Below are positions 10,719-18,611 of a stretch of 28,654 bases of DNA, piece after piece. The DNA lies in NCBI GenBank assembly GCA_002493305.1, contig DKYJ01000056.1, positions 27,598 to 56,251 of the forward strand, given 5' to 3'. Each line of letters begins with the position of its first letter. The first letter of the stretch is position 1. This DNA is from Clostridiales bacterium UBA7103. GTDB lineage: Bacteria; Bacillota; Clostridia; Oscillospirales; Oscillospiraceae. The position numbers and the translations under genes are program-made. The notes beneath the pieces were generated by a model, which saw nothing but the letters and a program-made list of their open reading frames with translations, searched no databases and was not told the DNA's origin.

Positions 10719-10762
10719 ATCGTTCCTCCCATCTGTCATGAGCAAACTACTTCATCGTTTGC

Positions 10763-10999
10763 TCAAAGCGGCTCAACCTCCACACCGCCGCTATCCTCCC
10801 GGCGGAGCGCTATGACCGCGCCCCGTATATAATAAGCGGCGATGCCGCCGCCCGAACCAAGTCCCAAGCACTCCACCGGAGTGTCCTCAATAAGCCCTAT
10901 GTCCCGCAGCCGTCTGCGCATTGCGCCGCCCATATGCAGCGCAGTGACCGTGCCTCGCTCTCCGGGACGGAGGGCGCACAGGGCGAGAGTGTTTTTCAC
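10763..10999 (-). CDS. feoA: FeoA SH3-like regulator/partner of FeoB
   Basis: A 78-residue SH3-fold protein with the FeoA core (LRPGERGTV...MRRRLRDIGLIEDTPVECLG). It starts at GTG 10999 with GGAGG about 10 nt upstream. It acts with FeoB in anaerobic Fe(II) uptake. No clear Fur or DtxR box is visible in the short region shared with the divergent VOC gene. Confidence 0.93.
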   Translation of the reverse strand: MKNTLALCALRPGERGTVTALHMGGAMRRRLRDIGLIEDTPVECLGLGSGGGIAAYYIRGAVIALRREDSGGVEVEPL

Positions 11000-11050
11000 G
11001 CTTTACCTACCTCCGCTATCATTTTATTCATGCACTATGGAAAGCGTTAC

Positions 11051-11080
11051 TTGTATGAGAGCGGCTAATTATGCTATACT
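11051..11080 (+). promoter_or_regulatory. extended -10 promoter of the VOC gene
   Basis: TTGTAT (11051-11056), 18-bp spacer and TATACT (11075-11080), preceded by TG at 11072-11073 as in extended -10 promoters. The start codon is 26 bp past the -10. Confidence 0.7.
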
Positions 11081-11105
11081 GAGAAAAAACGCAGAGGAGA
11101 TAAAT

Positions 11106-11477
11106 ATGTTCACTTTCAATCACTATAATTTCAATGTCAGTGACCTTGAGCGCAGCATAAAGTTTTATGACGAGGCGCTGGGCCTCAAGCCCGTGCGGGA
11201 GAAGATAGCCGAGGACGGCAGCTTTAAGCTGGTGTTTCTTGGCGACGGGGCGACGGATTTTACTCTGGAGCTCACATATCTCACGGACAGAACACAGCCC
11301 TATGATCTGGGCGAGGGAGAGTTTCACCTCGCGATGGCGGCGGACGATATAGACGCTGCCCACGCAAAGCACGAGAAAATGGGCTGCATCTGCCACGATA
11401 ACCCCAACATGAAGGTGTATTTCATCGAGGATCCGGACGGATATTGGATAGAGATAGTGAGGAATAAAAAGAGATAA
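11106..11477 (+). CDS. glyoxalase I-like VOC family protein
   Basis: A 123-residue protein of two betaalphabetabetabeta modules. The four metal ligands of GloA are all present: H6, E55, H74 and E116, in NHYNF, LELTY, EFHLA and YWIEI. It resembles lactoylglutathione lyase (methylglyoxal detoxification), though Clostridia often lack glutathione, so the thiol substrate is uncertain. ATG 11106 has GAGGAGA upstream; a longer in-frame ORF would cross the promoter. Monocistronic with its own terminator. Confidence 0.88.
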   Translation: MFTFNHYNFNVSDLERSIKFYDEALGLKPVREKIAEDGSFKLVFLGDGATDFTLELTYLTDRTQPYDLGEGEFHLAMAADDIDAAHAKHEKMGCICHDNPNMKVYFIEDPDGYWIEIVRNKKR

Positions 11478-11481
11478 AAAT

Positions 11482-11517
11482 AAAAAACCGCAGGTTCAGA
11501 CGAACCTGCGGTTTTTT
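11482..11517 (+). terminator. intrinsic terminator after the VOC gene
   Basis: A 10-bp GC-rich perfect stem, CCGCAGGTTC/GAACCTGCGG, loop AGAC, flanked by A6 and T6. The tracts make it potentially bidirectional. Confidence 0.95.
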
Positions 11518-11570
11518 ATGGAATCAAAGCGCCTCAAACTGGGAATACCAGCATTGAGGTGATGAACACT

Positions 11571-12866
11571 GTGAAATCAATCTGGGACAGAAGCGGCATA
11601 TGCCGCTTTGAAAAATTGCGCGGGGAGATCAAAGCTGATGTTCTGATAATCGGCGGCGGCATGGCGGGTCTGCTGACGGCGTATTTCCTGCAAAAGGCGG
11701 GGGTGGACTGCGTGATCGCCGAGGCGGACAGGGTTTGCTCCGGGATAACAAAAAACACAACCGCGAAGATCACCGCCCAGCATGGGCTTATATACGATAA
11801 ACTGCTCGTGAGCATGGGCAGAGAGCGGGCGGGGCTGTACTATCAGGCCAACACCGCCGCCATTGAGGACTATGCCGAGCTATGCGCCGGGATAGACTGC
11901 GATTTTCAGCGAAAGGATGCTTATACCTACTCTCTGGACGACCCGCGAGCGCTCGAGCGGGAGATGGCTGCGCTTGAGGCCATAGGCGCGGCAGCGGAAT
12001 TCGTGGATAAGCTGCCCCTGCCAATAGAGACTGCGGGCACTGTGTGCTTTAAAAATCAGGCGCAGTTCGAGCCGCTTAAATTCGCCGCAGGAATCAGCCG
12101 GGAGCTGCGTATTTACGAGATGACGCGCGTTCTTGAGATACGCGACGGTGTGGCGCTCACGAACGGCGGCAGCATAAGGGCGGCATATTTCGTCGTGGCC
12201 ACGCACTTTCCGTTCATGAACAAGCACGGTGGCTATTTTCTCAAGCTCTATCAGCAGCGCGCCTATGTTCTGGCGCTTTCCGGTGCGCAGGATGTGGGCG
12301 GGATATATATTGACGCCAAGGAGGGAGGCCTGTCCTTCAGAAATCAGGGGGAGCTGCTCCTCCTCGGCGGCAACTCCCACCGCACTGGCAGGGGCAAGGG
12401 AGGCTGGAAACCATTGGAGGACTTTGCCAAGGCCTATTATCCGCAGTCGGCGGAGGTCACCCGCTGGGCGGCGCAGGACTGCATGAGCCTTGACGGCATG
12501 CCCTACATCGGGCAGTACAGCCGGGCAAAGCCGAACATCTATGTGGCAACAGGCTTTAATAAATGGGGCATGACCGGCTCGATGGTGGCCGGGCGCTGCC
12601 TTACGCATATGCTTACCGGCAAGGGACAGGCCTATGGCGGGCTTTTTGACCCCAGCCGCAGCATGCTGCACCTGCAGCTTGCCATTAACGCCGCCGGAGC
12701 GGTATTCAACCTGTTGACACCCACCGCGCCGCGCTGCCCGCACATGGGCTGCGCCCTGAAATGGAACAGGCAGGAGCAGTCATGGGACTGCCCCTGCCAT
12801 GGCTCACGTTTCACCGAGGACGGGAATTTGATAGACAATCCCGCCACCGGCGATTTGAAAAGATGA
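11571..12866 (+). CDS. FAD-dependent oxidoreductase with C-terminal compact Rieske motif
   Basis: A 431-residue protein with an N-terminal FAD-binding Rossmann motif (VLIIGGGMAGLLTAYF, about 24-39) of the DadA/glycine-oxidase fold. A C-terminal Rieske [2Fe-2S] motif reads CPHMGC (389-394) and CPCH (407-410): C-x-H-x15-C-x2-H plus the disulfide pair C394/C409. The usual first half of the Rieske domain is missing; only about 20 residues separate the oxidoreductase core from the first cluster ligand. GTG 11571 is chosen because GAGGTGA lies 8 nt upstream; the ATG at 11562 overlaps that site. Substrate unknown. The gene converges on the ABC-2 permease with a single base between stop codons. Confidence 0.85.
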   Translation: MKSIWDRSGICRFEKLRGEIKADVLIIGGGMAGLLTAYFLQKAGVDCVIAEADRVCSGITKNTTAKITAQHGLIYDKLLVSMGRERAGLYYQANTAAIEDYAELCAGIDCDFQRKDAYTYSLDDPRALEREMAALEAIGAAAEFVDKLPLPIETAGTVCFKNQAQFEPLKFAAGISRELRIYEMTRVLEIRDGVALTNGGSIRAAYFVVATHFPFMNKHGGYFLKLYQQRAYVLALSGAQDVGGIYIDAKEGGLSFRNQGELLLLGGNSHRTGRGKGGWKPLEDFAKAYYPQSAEVTRWAAQDCMSLDGMPYIGQYSRAKPNIYVATGFNKWGMTGSMVAGRCLTHMLTGKGQAYGGLFDPSRSMLHLQLAINAAGAVFNLLTPTAPRCPHMGCALKWNRQEQSWDCPCHGSRFTEDGNLIDNPATGDLKR

Positions 12867-12867
12867 T

Positions 12868-13653
12868 TTAATGTATGTCCTTCCGGGTGTATTTGATATA
12901 GGAGGCAGCGATGCCGGCAATGCAAATCGCCGCGCCAATGGCGAGTTTTGTCCCGTCAAGGCTGCCGCTTGAGACAATGTCCGCACCCTCGCAGTAGCCA
13001 AATGGCGTGATGTATTTGAGAAATTCGGCGCGCTCCGAGATGTTCGCAATGAGGTTCATAAAATACATCACGGCGGCTATGCCGATGCCAATGCCCGCGC
13101 TGCCCTTGCGGATAAAGGCCGAGATGCCGAAGCACAGTCCCGCAAGCTCAAGCTGGAGCAAATAATAGCCCAGATGCAGCAGGCTTATCTCCCGCCACGG
13201 AAGCTCCTCGCCGATGGCAGCTATTGAGCCGATAGAAAGAAGAAAAATTATGACATTCATCGCCGCCAGCTGGATAAGTACGGCGAGCAGCTTTTCCGTA
13301 ATAACTCTTTTGCGGCTGACAGGGTGAGTCAGCAGAAATTCAGCGGTCTTATCTTTCTCCTCTTTACTGAGTATTCCCACCGCGCACATGGCCGCGTAAA
13401 ATGCGCCGCCAAGCCCTAAAATATTGCCGCACTCAACGGCGTAAAACCCGATAAAGGTTCCAAAATTCAGGCGATCCATACCGAAAGCCGCGGTAAAAGA
13501 GCCCATGGAGGCGAACACATCGCTGACGCCCTCCATCTGCCCCTTTATCTCCGGAAAGAGAAAGACGCACACGGCCAGAAGAAAACCAATGGCCGCCGTC
13601 CATATCAAAAACGAGGTCTTACCCTGCCGCAGTTCATGCTTTACAAGCGTCAT
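12868..13653 (-). CDS. ABC-2 type permease
   Basis: A 261-residue integral membrane protein with six predicted helices and an EKDKTAEFLLTHPVSRKR loop between helices 2 and 3, typical of ABC-2/NatB-like permeases. Its ATG overlaps the stop of the ATPase gene (ATGA), so the two are coupled as an exporter. It ends one base from the convergent FAD/Rieske gene, leaving no room for a terminator between them. Confidence 0.88.
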   Translation of the reverse strand: MTLVKHELRQGKTSFLIWTAAIGFLLAVCVFLFPEIKGQMEGVSDVFASMGSFTAAFGMDRLNFGTFIGFYAVECGNILGLGGAFYAAMCAVGILSKEEKDKTAEFLLTHPVSRKRVITEKLLAVLIQLAAMNVIIFLLSIGSIAAIGEELPWREISLLHLGYYLLQLELAGLCFGISAFIRKGSAGIGIGIAAVMYFMNLIANISERAEFLKYITPFGYCEGADIVSSGSLDGTKLAIGAAICIAGIAASYIKYTRKDIH

Positions 13654-14531
13654 ACCGGCTCACCGTCCTTTTCATAATAGTGCAGGAAAATCTCCTCCAG
13701 GTCCGGCTCGGTGACGGTGAGGTCATCGACCTGACCCCGCGACAGCGTGCGAAGAAGCTCGCCCATTTCCCCGCTGTAAAGAAAGCTGACTGAGCCTTGA
13801 GCTTCCTTCTTATCGCGCACGCCGCTCAGCCCCTTGAAGTCAACGCTGCCGTGGACGCTCACGCGCTTTGCGCTGGTTTTTGAAAGCTCGTCCACGCTGC
13901 TGCAAGCAATTATACGCCCGTCGCGAATTATCGCGGCGCGGGTGCAGTTGCGCTGAATTTCCGAGAGAACATGGCTTGACAGGAGGATAGCCGTACCCCC
14001 GTGGTTTCTCTCACGCAGAATATCAAAAAACTCTTTTTGCATCAGCGGGTCAAGGCCGCCCGTCGGCTCGTCCAGCACCAGAAGCTTCGGCATGTGCTGC
14101 AAGGCGCAGACAATGGCGGCCTTCTTCCTGCTGCCAAAGGACAGCTCGTCAATTTTGCGCGAGGTATCGAGCTGCAAGCGCTCGCAGAGCAATTTTGCTT
14201 CGGCAGAGCAGTCCTCCCCGTGCAGGTCGGCGGAGAGCTTAAGCACATTCTGTACTTTCATTCCCGGGTAAAACACTGCCTCTGAGGGAAGGTAGCCAAT
14301 ATCCCGCAGGATGGCTTCCCTCTCTTTGGTGATATCTTTTCCAAATATCATGGCGCGGCCCGAGGTGGGGGCGATAAGCCCCAGCAGCGTGCGGATGGTG
14401 GTGGATTTCCCCGCGCCGTTTGGCCCGATGAAGCCGAAGAACTCGCCCTCCTCCACCGTGAGGTCAAGGTCGATGATGCCCCTTGATTTGCCGTAATATT
14501 TTGTGAGCTTTTCGGTTTTGATCATCTGCAT
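13650..14531 (-). CDS. ABC transporter ATPase (ABC-2 type exporter)
   Basis: A 293-residue ATPase with Walker A GPNGAGKST (36-44), Walker B LVLDEPTGGLDP (151-162) and a switch histidine in SSHV. The signature is LSFGSRKK, a variant of LSGGQ seen in several ABC-2 exporters. The ATG is preceded by AAGGAG, which overlaps the end of the tetR-like gene. It pairs with the downstream permease, probably for drug or toxic-compound export under the upstream regulator (inference). Confidence 0.93.
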   Translation of the reverse strand: MQMIKTEKLTKYYGKSRGIIDLDLTVEEGEFFGFIGPNGAGKSTTIRTLLGLIAPTSGRAMIFGKDITKEREAILRDIGYLPSEAVFYPGMKVQNVLKLSADLHGEDCSAEAKLLCERLQLDTSRKIDELSFGSRKKAAIVCALQHMPKLLVLDEPTGGLDPLMQKEFFDILRERNHGGTAILLSSHVLSEIQRNCTRAAIIRDGRIIACSSVDELSKTSAKRVSVHGSVDFKGLSGVRDKKEAQGSVSFLYSGEMGELLRTLSRGQVDDLTVTEPDLEEIFLHYYEKDGEPV

Positions 14532-14534
14532 GGG

Positions 14535-15146
14535 TCACTCCTTTCTCAGATATATGCTTTTCCAAAACTCCATGAGCCTCGAAAAATCACGCTCCATCTG
14601 CGCCATATCCACATTGCCCCGCTGAACCATCTCCCAGAGATAGCCCTCGGAGGCGAGGTACATCTCGCGATACATCATCGGAATATCCAGCCCCGGTACA
14701 AACTGCTCCGGGCTCATGTTCACCCGCGCCTTATCCGCCTTGAGGTTAAAATATCGGTGATAGCTCTCCTGAACGGCGGCGGAGATGTCCGCGTCCGTCT
14801 CGTAAAAGGCCTTGATGGTGAAGTTTGCCATGTCGGGATAGAGGCGGATGATCTCAAGCTTTGCGCGCATACCGCGCTCCATGCTTTCAAACAGCCCCCT
14901 TTGCTCGTAGCAGCCGCTGCGGGTCAGATACTCAATGGTTATCTGCGCGCACTGATCCCACAGGAAAAGATACAGTTCCCTCTTATTGCGGAAATAGTGG
15001 AACAGCAGGGATTTGCTGATGCCCGCCTCCGCCGCGATCTCGCTCATGGGGCTGTGCTTATATGAATTTTGCGAAAACACCCTGTATCCGGCGTTTAATA
15101 TGGCCTTTCGCTTTTCCTCCGGCAGAGAAAAGAATTTTTCGTTCAT
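14535..15146 (-). CDS. TetR-family transcriptional regulator
   Basis: A 203-residue protein with an N-terminal TetR helix-turn-helix (about 30-58; MSEIAAEAGISKSLLFHYFRNK) and a helical ligand-binding C-terminus with clusters of aromatic residues. It is the first gene of a three-gene operon with an ABC-2 exporter, so it very likely represses its own operon. ATG 15146 has AAAGGAGG upstream. A repeat-rich candidate operator lies 20-60 bp upstream. Confidence 0.92.
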   Translation of the reverse strand: MNEKFFSLPEEKRKAILNAGYRVFSQNSYKHSPMSEIAAEAGISKSLLFHYFRNKRELYLFLWDQCAQITIEYLTRSGCYEQRGLFESMERGMRAKLEIIRLYPDMANFTIKAFYETDADISAAVQESYHRYFNLKADKARVNMSPEQFVPGLDIPMMYREMYLASEGYLWEMVQRGNVDMAQMERDFSRLMEFWKSIYLRKE

Positions 15147-15164
15147 GGGGAAGCCTCCTTTTGC

Positions 15165-15207
15165 TTGACCGATTCGTCCAACGACATATTAAAGCCGTTG
15201 ACCGATT
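15165..15207. promoter_or_regulatory. candidate TetR operator with direct and inverted repeats
   Basis: TTGACCGATT occurs at 15165-15174 and again at 15198-15207, exactly 33 bp apart, about three helical turns. Between them GTCCAACG (15176-15183) and CGTTGAC (15196-15202) form an inverted repeat with one mismatch. It lies just upstream of the tetR-like start, where an autorepressor would bind. I see no confident -35/-10 pair. Confidence 0.5.
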
Positions 15208-15224
15208 TTGAGAAGCCCTGACCG

Positions 15225-15266
15225 TAAAAAAGCACCGGGAAAGATGATTTCATCTTCTCCGGTGCT
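15225..15266 (-). terminator. intrinsic terminator upstream of the TetR operon
   Basis: AGCACCGG (15231-15238) pairs with CCGGTGCT (15259-15266), and an inner AAGATGA/TCATCTT extends the stem. On the minus strand a T-run (complement of the A-run at 15226-15231) follows. It would stop transcripts arriving from fhs-rdgB and insulate the TetR operon. Confidence 0.75.
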
Positions 15267-15296
15267 GCTATTGACTTGAAAATTGCGCCGTTTCTT

Positions 15297-15341
15297 GGCT
15301 CTCCCTTTGGGAGAGCTGGCGGCGAAGCCGACTGAGAGGGC
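15297..15341. repeat. palindromic intergenic repeat element A
   Basis: GGCTCTCCC-TTT-GGGAGAGCT is followed by GGCGGCGAAGCC and ACTGAGAGGG. This double-hairpin layout matches the short palindromic elements scattered between genes in many Clostridia (recalled pattern, not searched). It holds no gene. Confidence 0.6.
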
Positions 15342-15395
15342 ATGTGCGAGACGCGAAATTTGCACTGATGAAAACCTGCCCCACGCAGAGAGCAT

Positions 15396-15453
15396 CCTCT
15401 CCGTCTTGCCGCTTCGCGTCAAGCCACCTCCCCTACTGCGGTAGGGGAGGCAA
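15396..15453. repeat. palindromic intergenic repeat element B
   Basis: CTTGCCGCTTCGCGTCAAG forms one hairpin; CCTCCCCTAC...GTAGGGGAGG (10-bp arms) forms a second. It resembles the reverse orientation of the widespread Clostridia element of the form GCCTCCC...GGGAGG-TGGC...GACGGAG. The remaining 15454-15561 stretch to rdgB shows no gene. Confidence 0.6.
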
Positions 15454-15561
15454 GGTAGTGTGTTGCAAAACTGCATTGCACCAATTAGTTCACCGCAGTA
15501 ACCTTGGCTTCCCATGAGGGGGGAGCAAGTGGGTGCGGCGCAAAATGAATTTAGCGCGGCT

Positions 15562-16146
15562 TCACTCCTGCGCGTTAAGCTGTTTCAGCAGGTTTTGCAG
15601 GGCGTTATACCTGTGGCTGATGGAGTTTTTCTCCTCCGCGCTGAGCTGAGCGGCGGTCATGCCGCGCTCAGGTATGAACAGCAGCGGATCATAGCCGAAG
15701 CCGTTTTCACCCTTCGGCTCGAGGCCGATCACGCCGTGCAGGTAGCCCTCGGCCGTTAGGCAGCGCCCATCAGGCCAGACGAGGGCGACGGCGCTGGTAA
15801 AATGGGCGCTGCGGTCAGTGACGCCATCAAGCTTTTCAAGCAGCAGGCGGTTGTTGGCGGCGTCGTCCCCGTGTGTGCCGCTAAAGCGCGCGGAGTAGAT
15901 CCCCGGCGCGCCGCCCAGCGCGTCAACGCACAGGCCGCTGTCGTCAGCAAGTGCGCACTTGCCGGAAATTTCCGCGATCTCCCGGGCCTTTTTCAGGGCA
16001 TTTTCCATAAAGGTCGCGCCGTCCTCCACGGTTTCGTGCTCTATTCCGGCCTCCCGCAGAGACAGTATTTTATCAAACTTGCCGCCTAAAATGGCCTTTA
16101 TTTCCTCCAGCTTGTGCCGGTTGTTTGAGGCAATTATTAGCTCCAT
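15562..16146 (-). CDS. rdgB: XTP/dITP (non-canonical purine NTP) pyrophosphatase
   Basis: A 194-residue Ham1/RdgB protein that hydrolyses dITP, XTP and ITP to monophosphates, cleaning the nucleotide pool. Motifs are SNNRHK (7-12), ADDSGLCVDALGGAPGIYSARF with the catalytic Asp near 69, GENGFGYDPLF and SHR. ATG 16146 has AAAGGAG 6 nt upstream. It follows fhs by about 30 bp in what looks like one transcript. Length typical. Confidence 0.95.
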   Translation of the reverse strand: MELIIASNNRHKLEEIKAILGGKFDKILSLREAGIEHETVEDGATFMENALKKAREIAEISGKCALADDSGLCVDALGGAPGIYSARFSGTHGDDAANNRLLLEKLDGVTDRSAHFTSAVALVWPDGRCLTAEGYLHGVIGLEPKGENGFGYDPLLFIPERGMTAAQLSAEEKNSISHRYNALQNLLKQLNAQE

Positions 16147-16159
16147 ATCTTTCTCCTTT

Positions 16160-16193
16160 CAAAACAGGCCGCTGATCAAAACAGGCCGCTGAT
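16160..16193. repeat. 17-bp tandem duplication at the 3' end of fhs
   Basis: The 17-bp unit CAAAACAGGCCGCTGAT occurs twice with no gap. The second copy (16177-16193) encodes the fhs C-terminus ISGLF; the first lies just beyond the stop, before the rdgB ribosome site. A recent slippage duplication extended the intercistronic gap without altering either protein. Confidence 0.85.
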
Positions 16194-17849
16194 GACGCCG
16201 TTGTCGTCCACATCTATGCGCTCCGCCGCGGGGGAGAGGGGCAGCCCCGGCATGGTCAGCACATTTCCAGCCAGCGCTATCACAAAGCCTGCGCCTGAGG
16301 CGACCTTCACATTGCGAATGTTTACCGTGAAGCCCTCCGGCGCGCCCAGCCTTGAGGGATCGTCCGAAAAGCTGTACTGGGTTTTGGCGATGCACACGGG
16401 AAGCCGCCCGAAGCCAAGGGCTTCCAGCGCCGCAAGCTCAGAGCGCGCCTGCTCGCTCAGGCATATATCCGCCCCGCCGTACACACGCTGCACAACGGCG
16501 CGGAGTTTCTCTTCAAGGCTCACGCCATCGTCATAAGCATAGCGGAAAGCGCCCTTTTCGCCCTGGCAAAGCTCGATCACACGCCTGCCCAGCTCCTCGG
16601 CGCCTCTGCCGCCCATGGCCCACGCGTCGGACAATACCGCCTCCACGCCCAGCTCCCGGCAGCGCTCCATGACCAGCGCGATCTCCGCCGGGCTGTCGGT
16701 TTCAAAGCGGTTGAGCGCGACAACACAGGGCAGGCCGAAGGTCTCCTTAATGACCCGTAGATGGCGCATGAGATTCGGTATGCCGCGCTCAAGCGCCGCC
16801 AGATCCTCATTGGCAAGCTCCGTCTTATCCATGCCGCCGTGCATTTTCAGCGCCCGCACCGTGGCTACGACCACCGCCGCGTCCGGCACAAGCCGCGCCT
16901 GACGGCACTTGATGTCAAAAAACTTCTCCGCGCCCAGATCCGCGCCGAAGCCCGCCTCGGTTATCACATAGTCGGCATGGCTCAGGGCAAGGCGCGTGGC
17001 GATGACGGAGCTGCAGCCGTGGGCGATGTTGGCAAAGGGCCCGCCGTGGACAAAGGCGGGGGTGCCCTCCATGGTCTGGACGAGGTTTGGCTTTATTGCG
17101 TCCTTCAAAAGCGCGGCCATAGCGCCGGCAGCCTTTAGCTGCCCGCAGGTGATAGGCTGGCCGGCTTTATCATATGCCACCACCATGCGCCCAAGACGCT
17201 GCTTGAGGTCGTGCAGAGAATCGGCAAGGCAGAGAACGGCCATCACCTCGCTGGCAACGGTTATGTCAAAGCCGTCGTCTCGGGGAACGCCGTTTTTCTC
17301 ACCGCCCAACCCGTCGCGGATAAAGCGAAGCTGCCTGTCGTTCATGTCCACACAGCGCCGCCAGATTATGCGCTCAAGGTCGATGTTGAGGGCGTTGCCG
17401 TGCTGAATGTGGTTATCAAGCATGGCAGCCAGCAGGTTGTTCGCCGCGCCCACCGCGTGTATATCCCCGGTGAAATGAAGGTTTATATCCTCCATTGGCA
17501 CGACCTGCGCGTAACCGCCGCCGCAGGCTCCGCCCTTTATGCCGAACACCGGCCCTTGGGACGGCTCTCGCATAGCGACTACCGCGTCCTGCCCCAGACG
17601 GCGCAGCGCGTCCGCCAGAGCGATGGTGTTGGTGGTTTTGCCTTCCCCGGCGGGTGTGGGCGATATGGCCGTGACCAGCACCAGCCTGCTGTCCGCTCTG
17701 CGCTCACCGATGGCGGCAAGGTCTATCTTGGCCTTGTACCTGCCGTACTGCTCCAGATATTTTTCATCTATATCCGCCCGCGCCGCTACCTCCGCTATGG
17801 GCAGCATCTTGCAGCTGTGGGCAATTTCAATGTCAGACGGTATGCTCGT
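16176..17849 (-). CDS. fhs: formate-tetrahydrofolate ligase (apparent ACG start)
   Basis: ATP-dependent synthesis of 10-formyl-THF from formate and THF. From the first ATG (17807) the product is 543 residues, but the conserved Fhs N-terminus (SDIEIA...) is encoded upstream in frame without an ATG, GTG or TTG. An ACG at 17849-17847 sits 6 nt after a strong AGAGGTGA site, exactly where the start is expected. Starting there gives 557 residues, the normal family length. The P-loop TPAGEGKTT is at about 65-73 of that form. The whole protein otherwise matches the family. It is transcribed from its own promoter, divergent from fchA-folD-folT, with rdgB downstream. Confidence 0.93.
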   Translation of the reverse strand, partial: TSIPSDIEIAHSCKMLPIAEVAARADIDEKYLEQYGRYKAKIDLAAIGERRADSRLVLVTAISPTPAGEGKTTNTIALADALRRLGQDAVVAMREPSQGPVFGIKGGACGGGYAQVVPMEDINLHFTGDIHAVGAANNLLAAMLDNHIQHGNALNIDLERIIWRRCVDMNDRQLRFIRDGLGGEKNGVPRDDGFDITVASEVMAVLCLADSLHDLKQRLGRMVVAYDKAGQPITCGQLKAAGAMAALLKDAIKPNLVQTMEGTPAFVHGGPFANIAHGCSSVIATRLALSHADYVITEAGFGADLGAEKFFDIKCRQARLVPDAAVVVATVRALKMHGGMDKTELANEDLAALERGIPNLMRHLRVIKETFGLPCVVALNRFETDSPAEIALVMERCRELGVEAVLSDAWAMGGRGAEELGRRVIELCQGEKGAFRYAYDDGVSLEEKLRAVVQRVYGGADICLSEQARSELAALEALGFGRLPVCIAKTQYSFSDDPSRLGAPEGFTVNIRNVKVASGAGFVIALAGNVLTMPGLPLSPAAERIDVDDNGVISGLF

Positions 17850-17881
17850 GAAGAATCACCTCTGATTTTGAGTTATATCTC

Positions 17882-17911
17882 AGAATATCACGCGCAGAGC
17901 CGCACTGTCAA
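17882..17911 (-). promoter_or_regulatory. sigma-A promoter of fhs-rdgB
   Basis: TTGACA (17911-17906), 18-bp spacer, TATTCT (17887-17882) with a TGA extension before the -10. The fhs ribosome site begins about 19 bp after the -10. Confidence 0.75.
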
Positions 17912-17923
17912 GGCCTTGCGCAC

Positions 17924-17953
17924 TTGACAAATGTACATTAAACTTACTATAAT
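17924..17953 (+). promoter_or_regulatory. consensus sigma-A promoter of fchA-folD-folT
   Basis: Perfect hexamers TTGACA (17924-17929) and TATAAT (17948-17953) with an 18-bp spacer. It is back-to-back with the fhs promoter; the two -35 boxes are 12 bp apart, so a shared regulator or supercoiling coupling is possible. The leader is too short for a THF riboswitch. Confidence 0.9.
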
Positions 17954-17987
17954 TAATAAGTTACACCACGTGGACAGGAGGCGCGTT

Positions 17988-18611
17988 ATGGACAGAGCAA
18001 TAGACATGAGCCTGCGGGATTTTACCGGGGCATTATCCTCCAAAAGCCCGACCCCAGGAGGCGGCGGCGCCGCCGCGGTGACGGGGGCTTTGGCCGCGTC
18101 TCTGTGCGCCATGGCCGCCGGGATAACCGCAAAAAACAAGAAGTTTATAGCCGTGAAGGGCGAGGCGGAAGCCGTCGCAAATGGGGCGGAGGCTCTGCGC
18201 CTGCGCTTTTTGGAGCTGGCGGAGGAGGACGAGCGGGCTTTTGCCCCGCTCTCAAGGGCGTATTCCATGGATAAGAACGCGCCGGATTATGCCGCCGCAC
18301 TGCGCCTTGCGTCAATAGGAGCCTGTCAGCCTCCCATGGAGATGCTGCGCTGCTGCGCAGAGCTTACGGCGCTTATTGAGCGGCTTTATGAGGTTTGCAG
18401 CCCCATGCTTTTATCCGACGCGGGCTGTGCGGCAGCGCTCTGCGCCGGGGCGATGAAGGCGGCGGAGCAGAATGTGTTTGTCAATACCCGGAGCCTCAAG
18501 GGCGACGGGGAAGCGGAAGGACTGAGCCGTCAGGCGGCGGAACTTGTGAGAGAGTATCTCCCACGGGTGGAGGCCGTTTCAACTAAGGTCAAGGAGTATT
18601 TGGAGACTTAA
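17988..18611 (+). CDS. fchA: methenyl-THF cyclohydrolase / formimino-THF cyclodeaminase family
   Basis: A 207-residue all-helical FTCD C-terminal-domain protein with the glycine-rich SPTPGGGGAAAVTGALAASL motif (about 20-39). Family members are stand-alone methenyl-THF cyclohydrolases (FchA) or formimino-THF cyclodeaminases. Placement beside fhs and folD favours the cyclohydrolase role. The start is ATG 17988, preceded by AGGAGG at 6 nt; the in-frame ATG at 17931 lies inside the promoter. The stop overlaps the folD start (TAATG). Confidence 0.9.
   Translation: MDRAIDMSLRDFTGALSSKSPTPGGGGAAAVTGALAASLCAMAAGITAKNKKFIAVKGEAEAVANGAEALRLRFLELAEEDERAFAPLSRAYSMDKNAPDYAAALRLASIGACQPPMEMLRCCAELTALIERLYEVCSPMLLSDAGCAAALCAGAMKAAEQNVFVNTRSLKGDGEAEGLSRQAAELVREYLPRVEAVSTKVKEYLET

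Noticed and set aside
11000..11050. Fur/DtxR operator for feoAB
   Set aside because: No palindrome resembling either consensus is visible in the short divergent region.
15143..15515. Small minus-strand frames between tetR and rdgB
   Set aside because: They run through the terminator and the palindromic repeats and lack ribosome sites.
17954..17987. THF riboswitch before the folate operon
   Set aside because: The leader between the promoter and the fchA ribosome site is only about 20-30 nt, too short for the aptamer.
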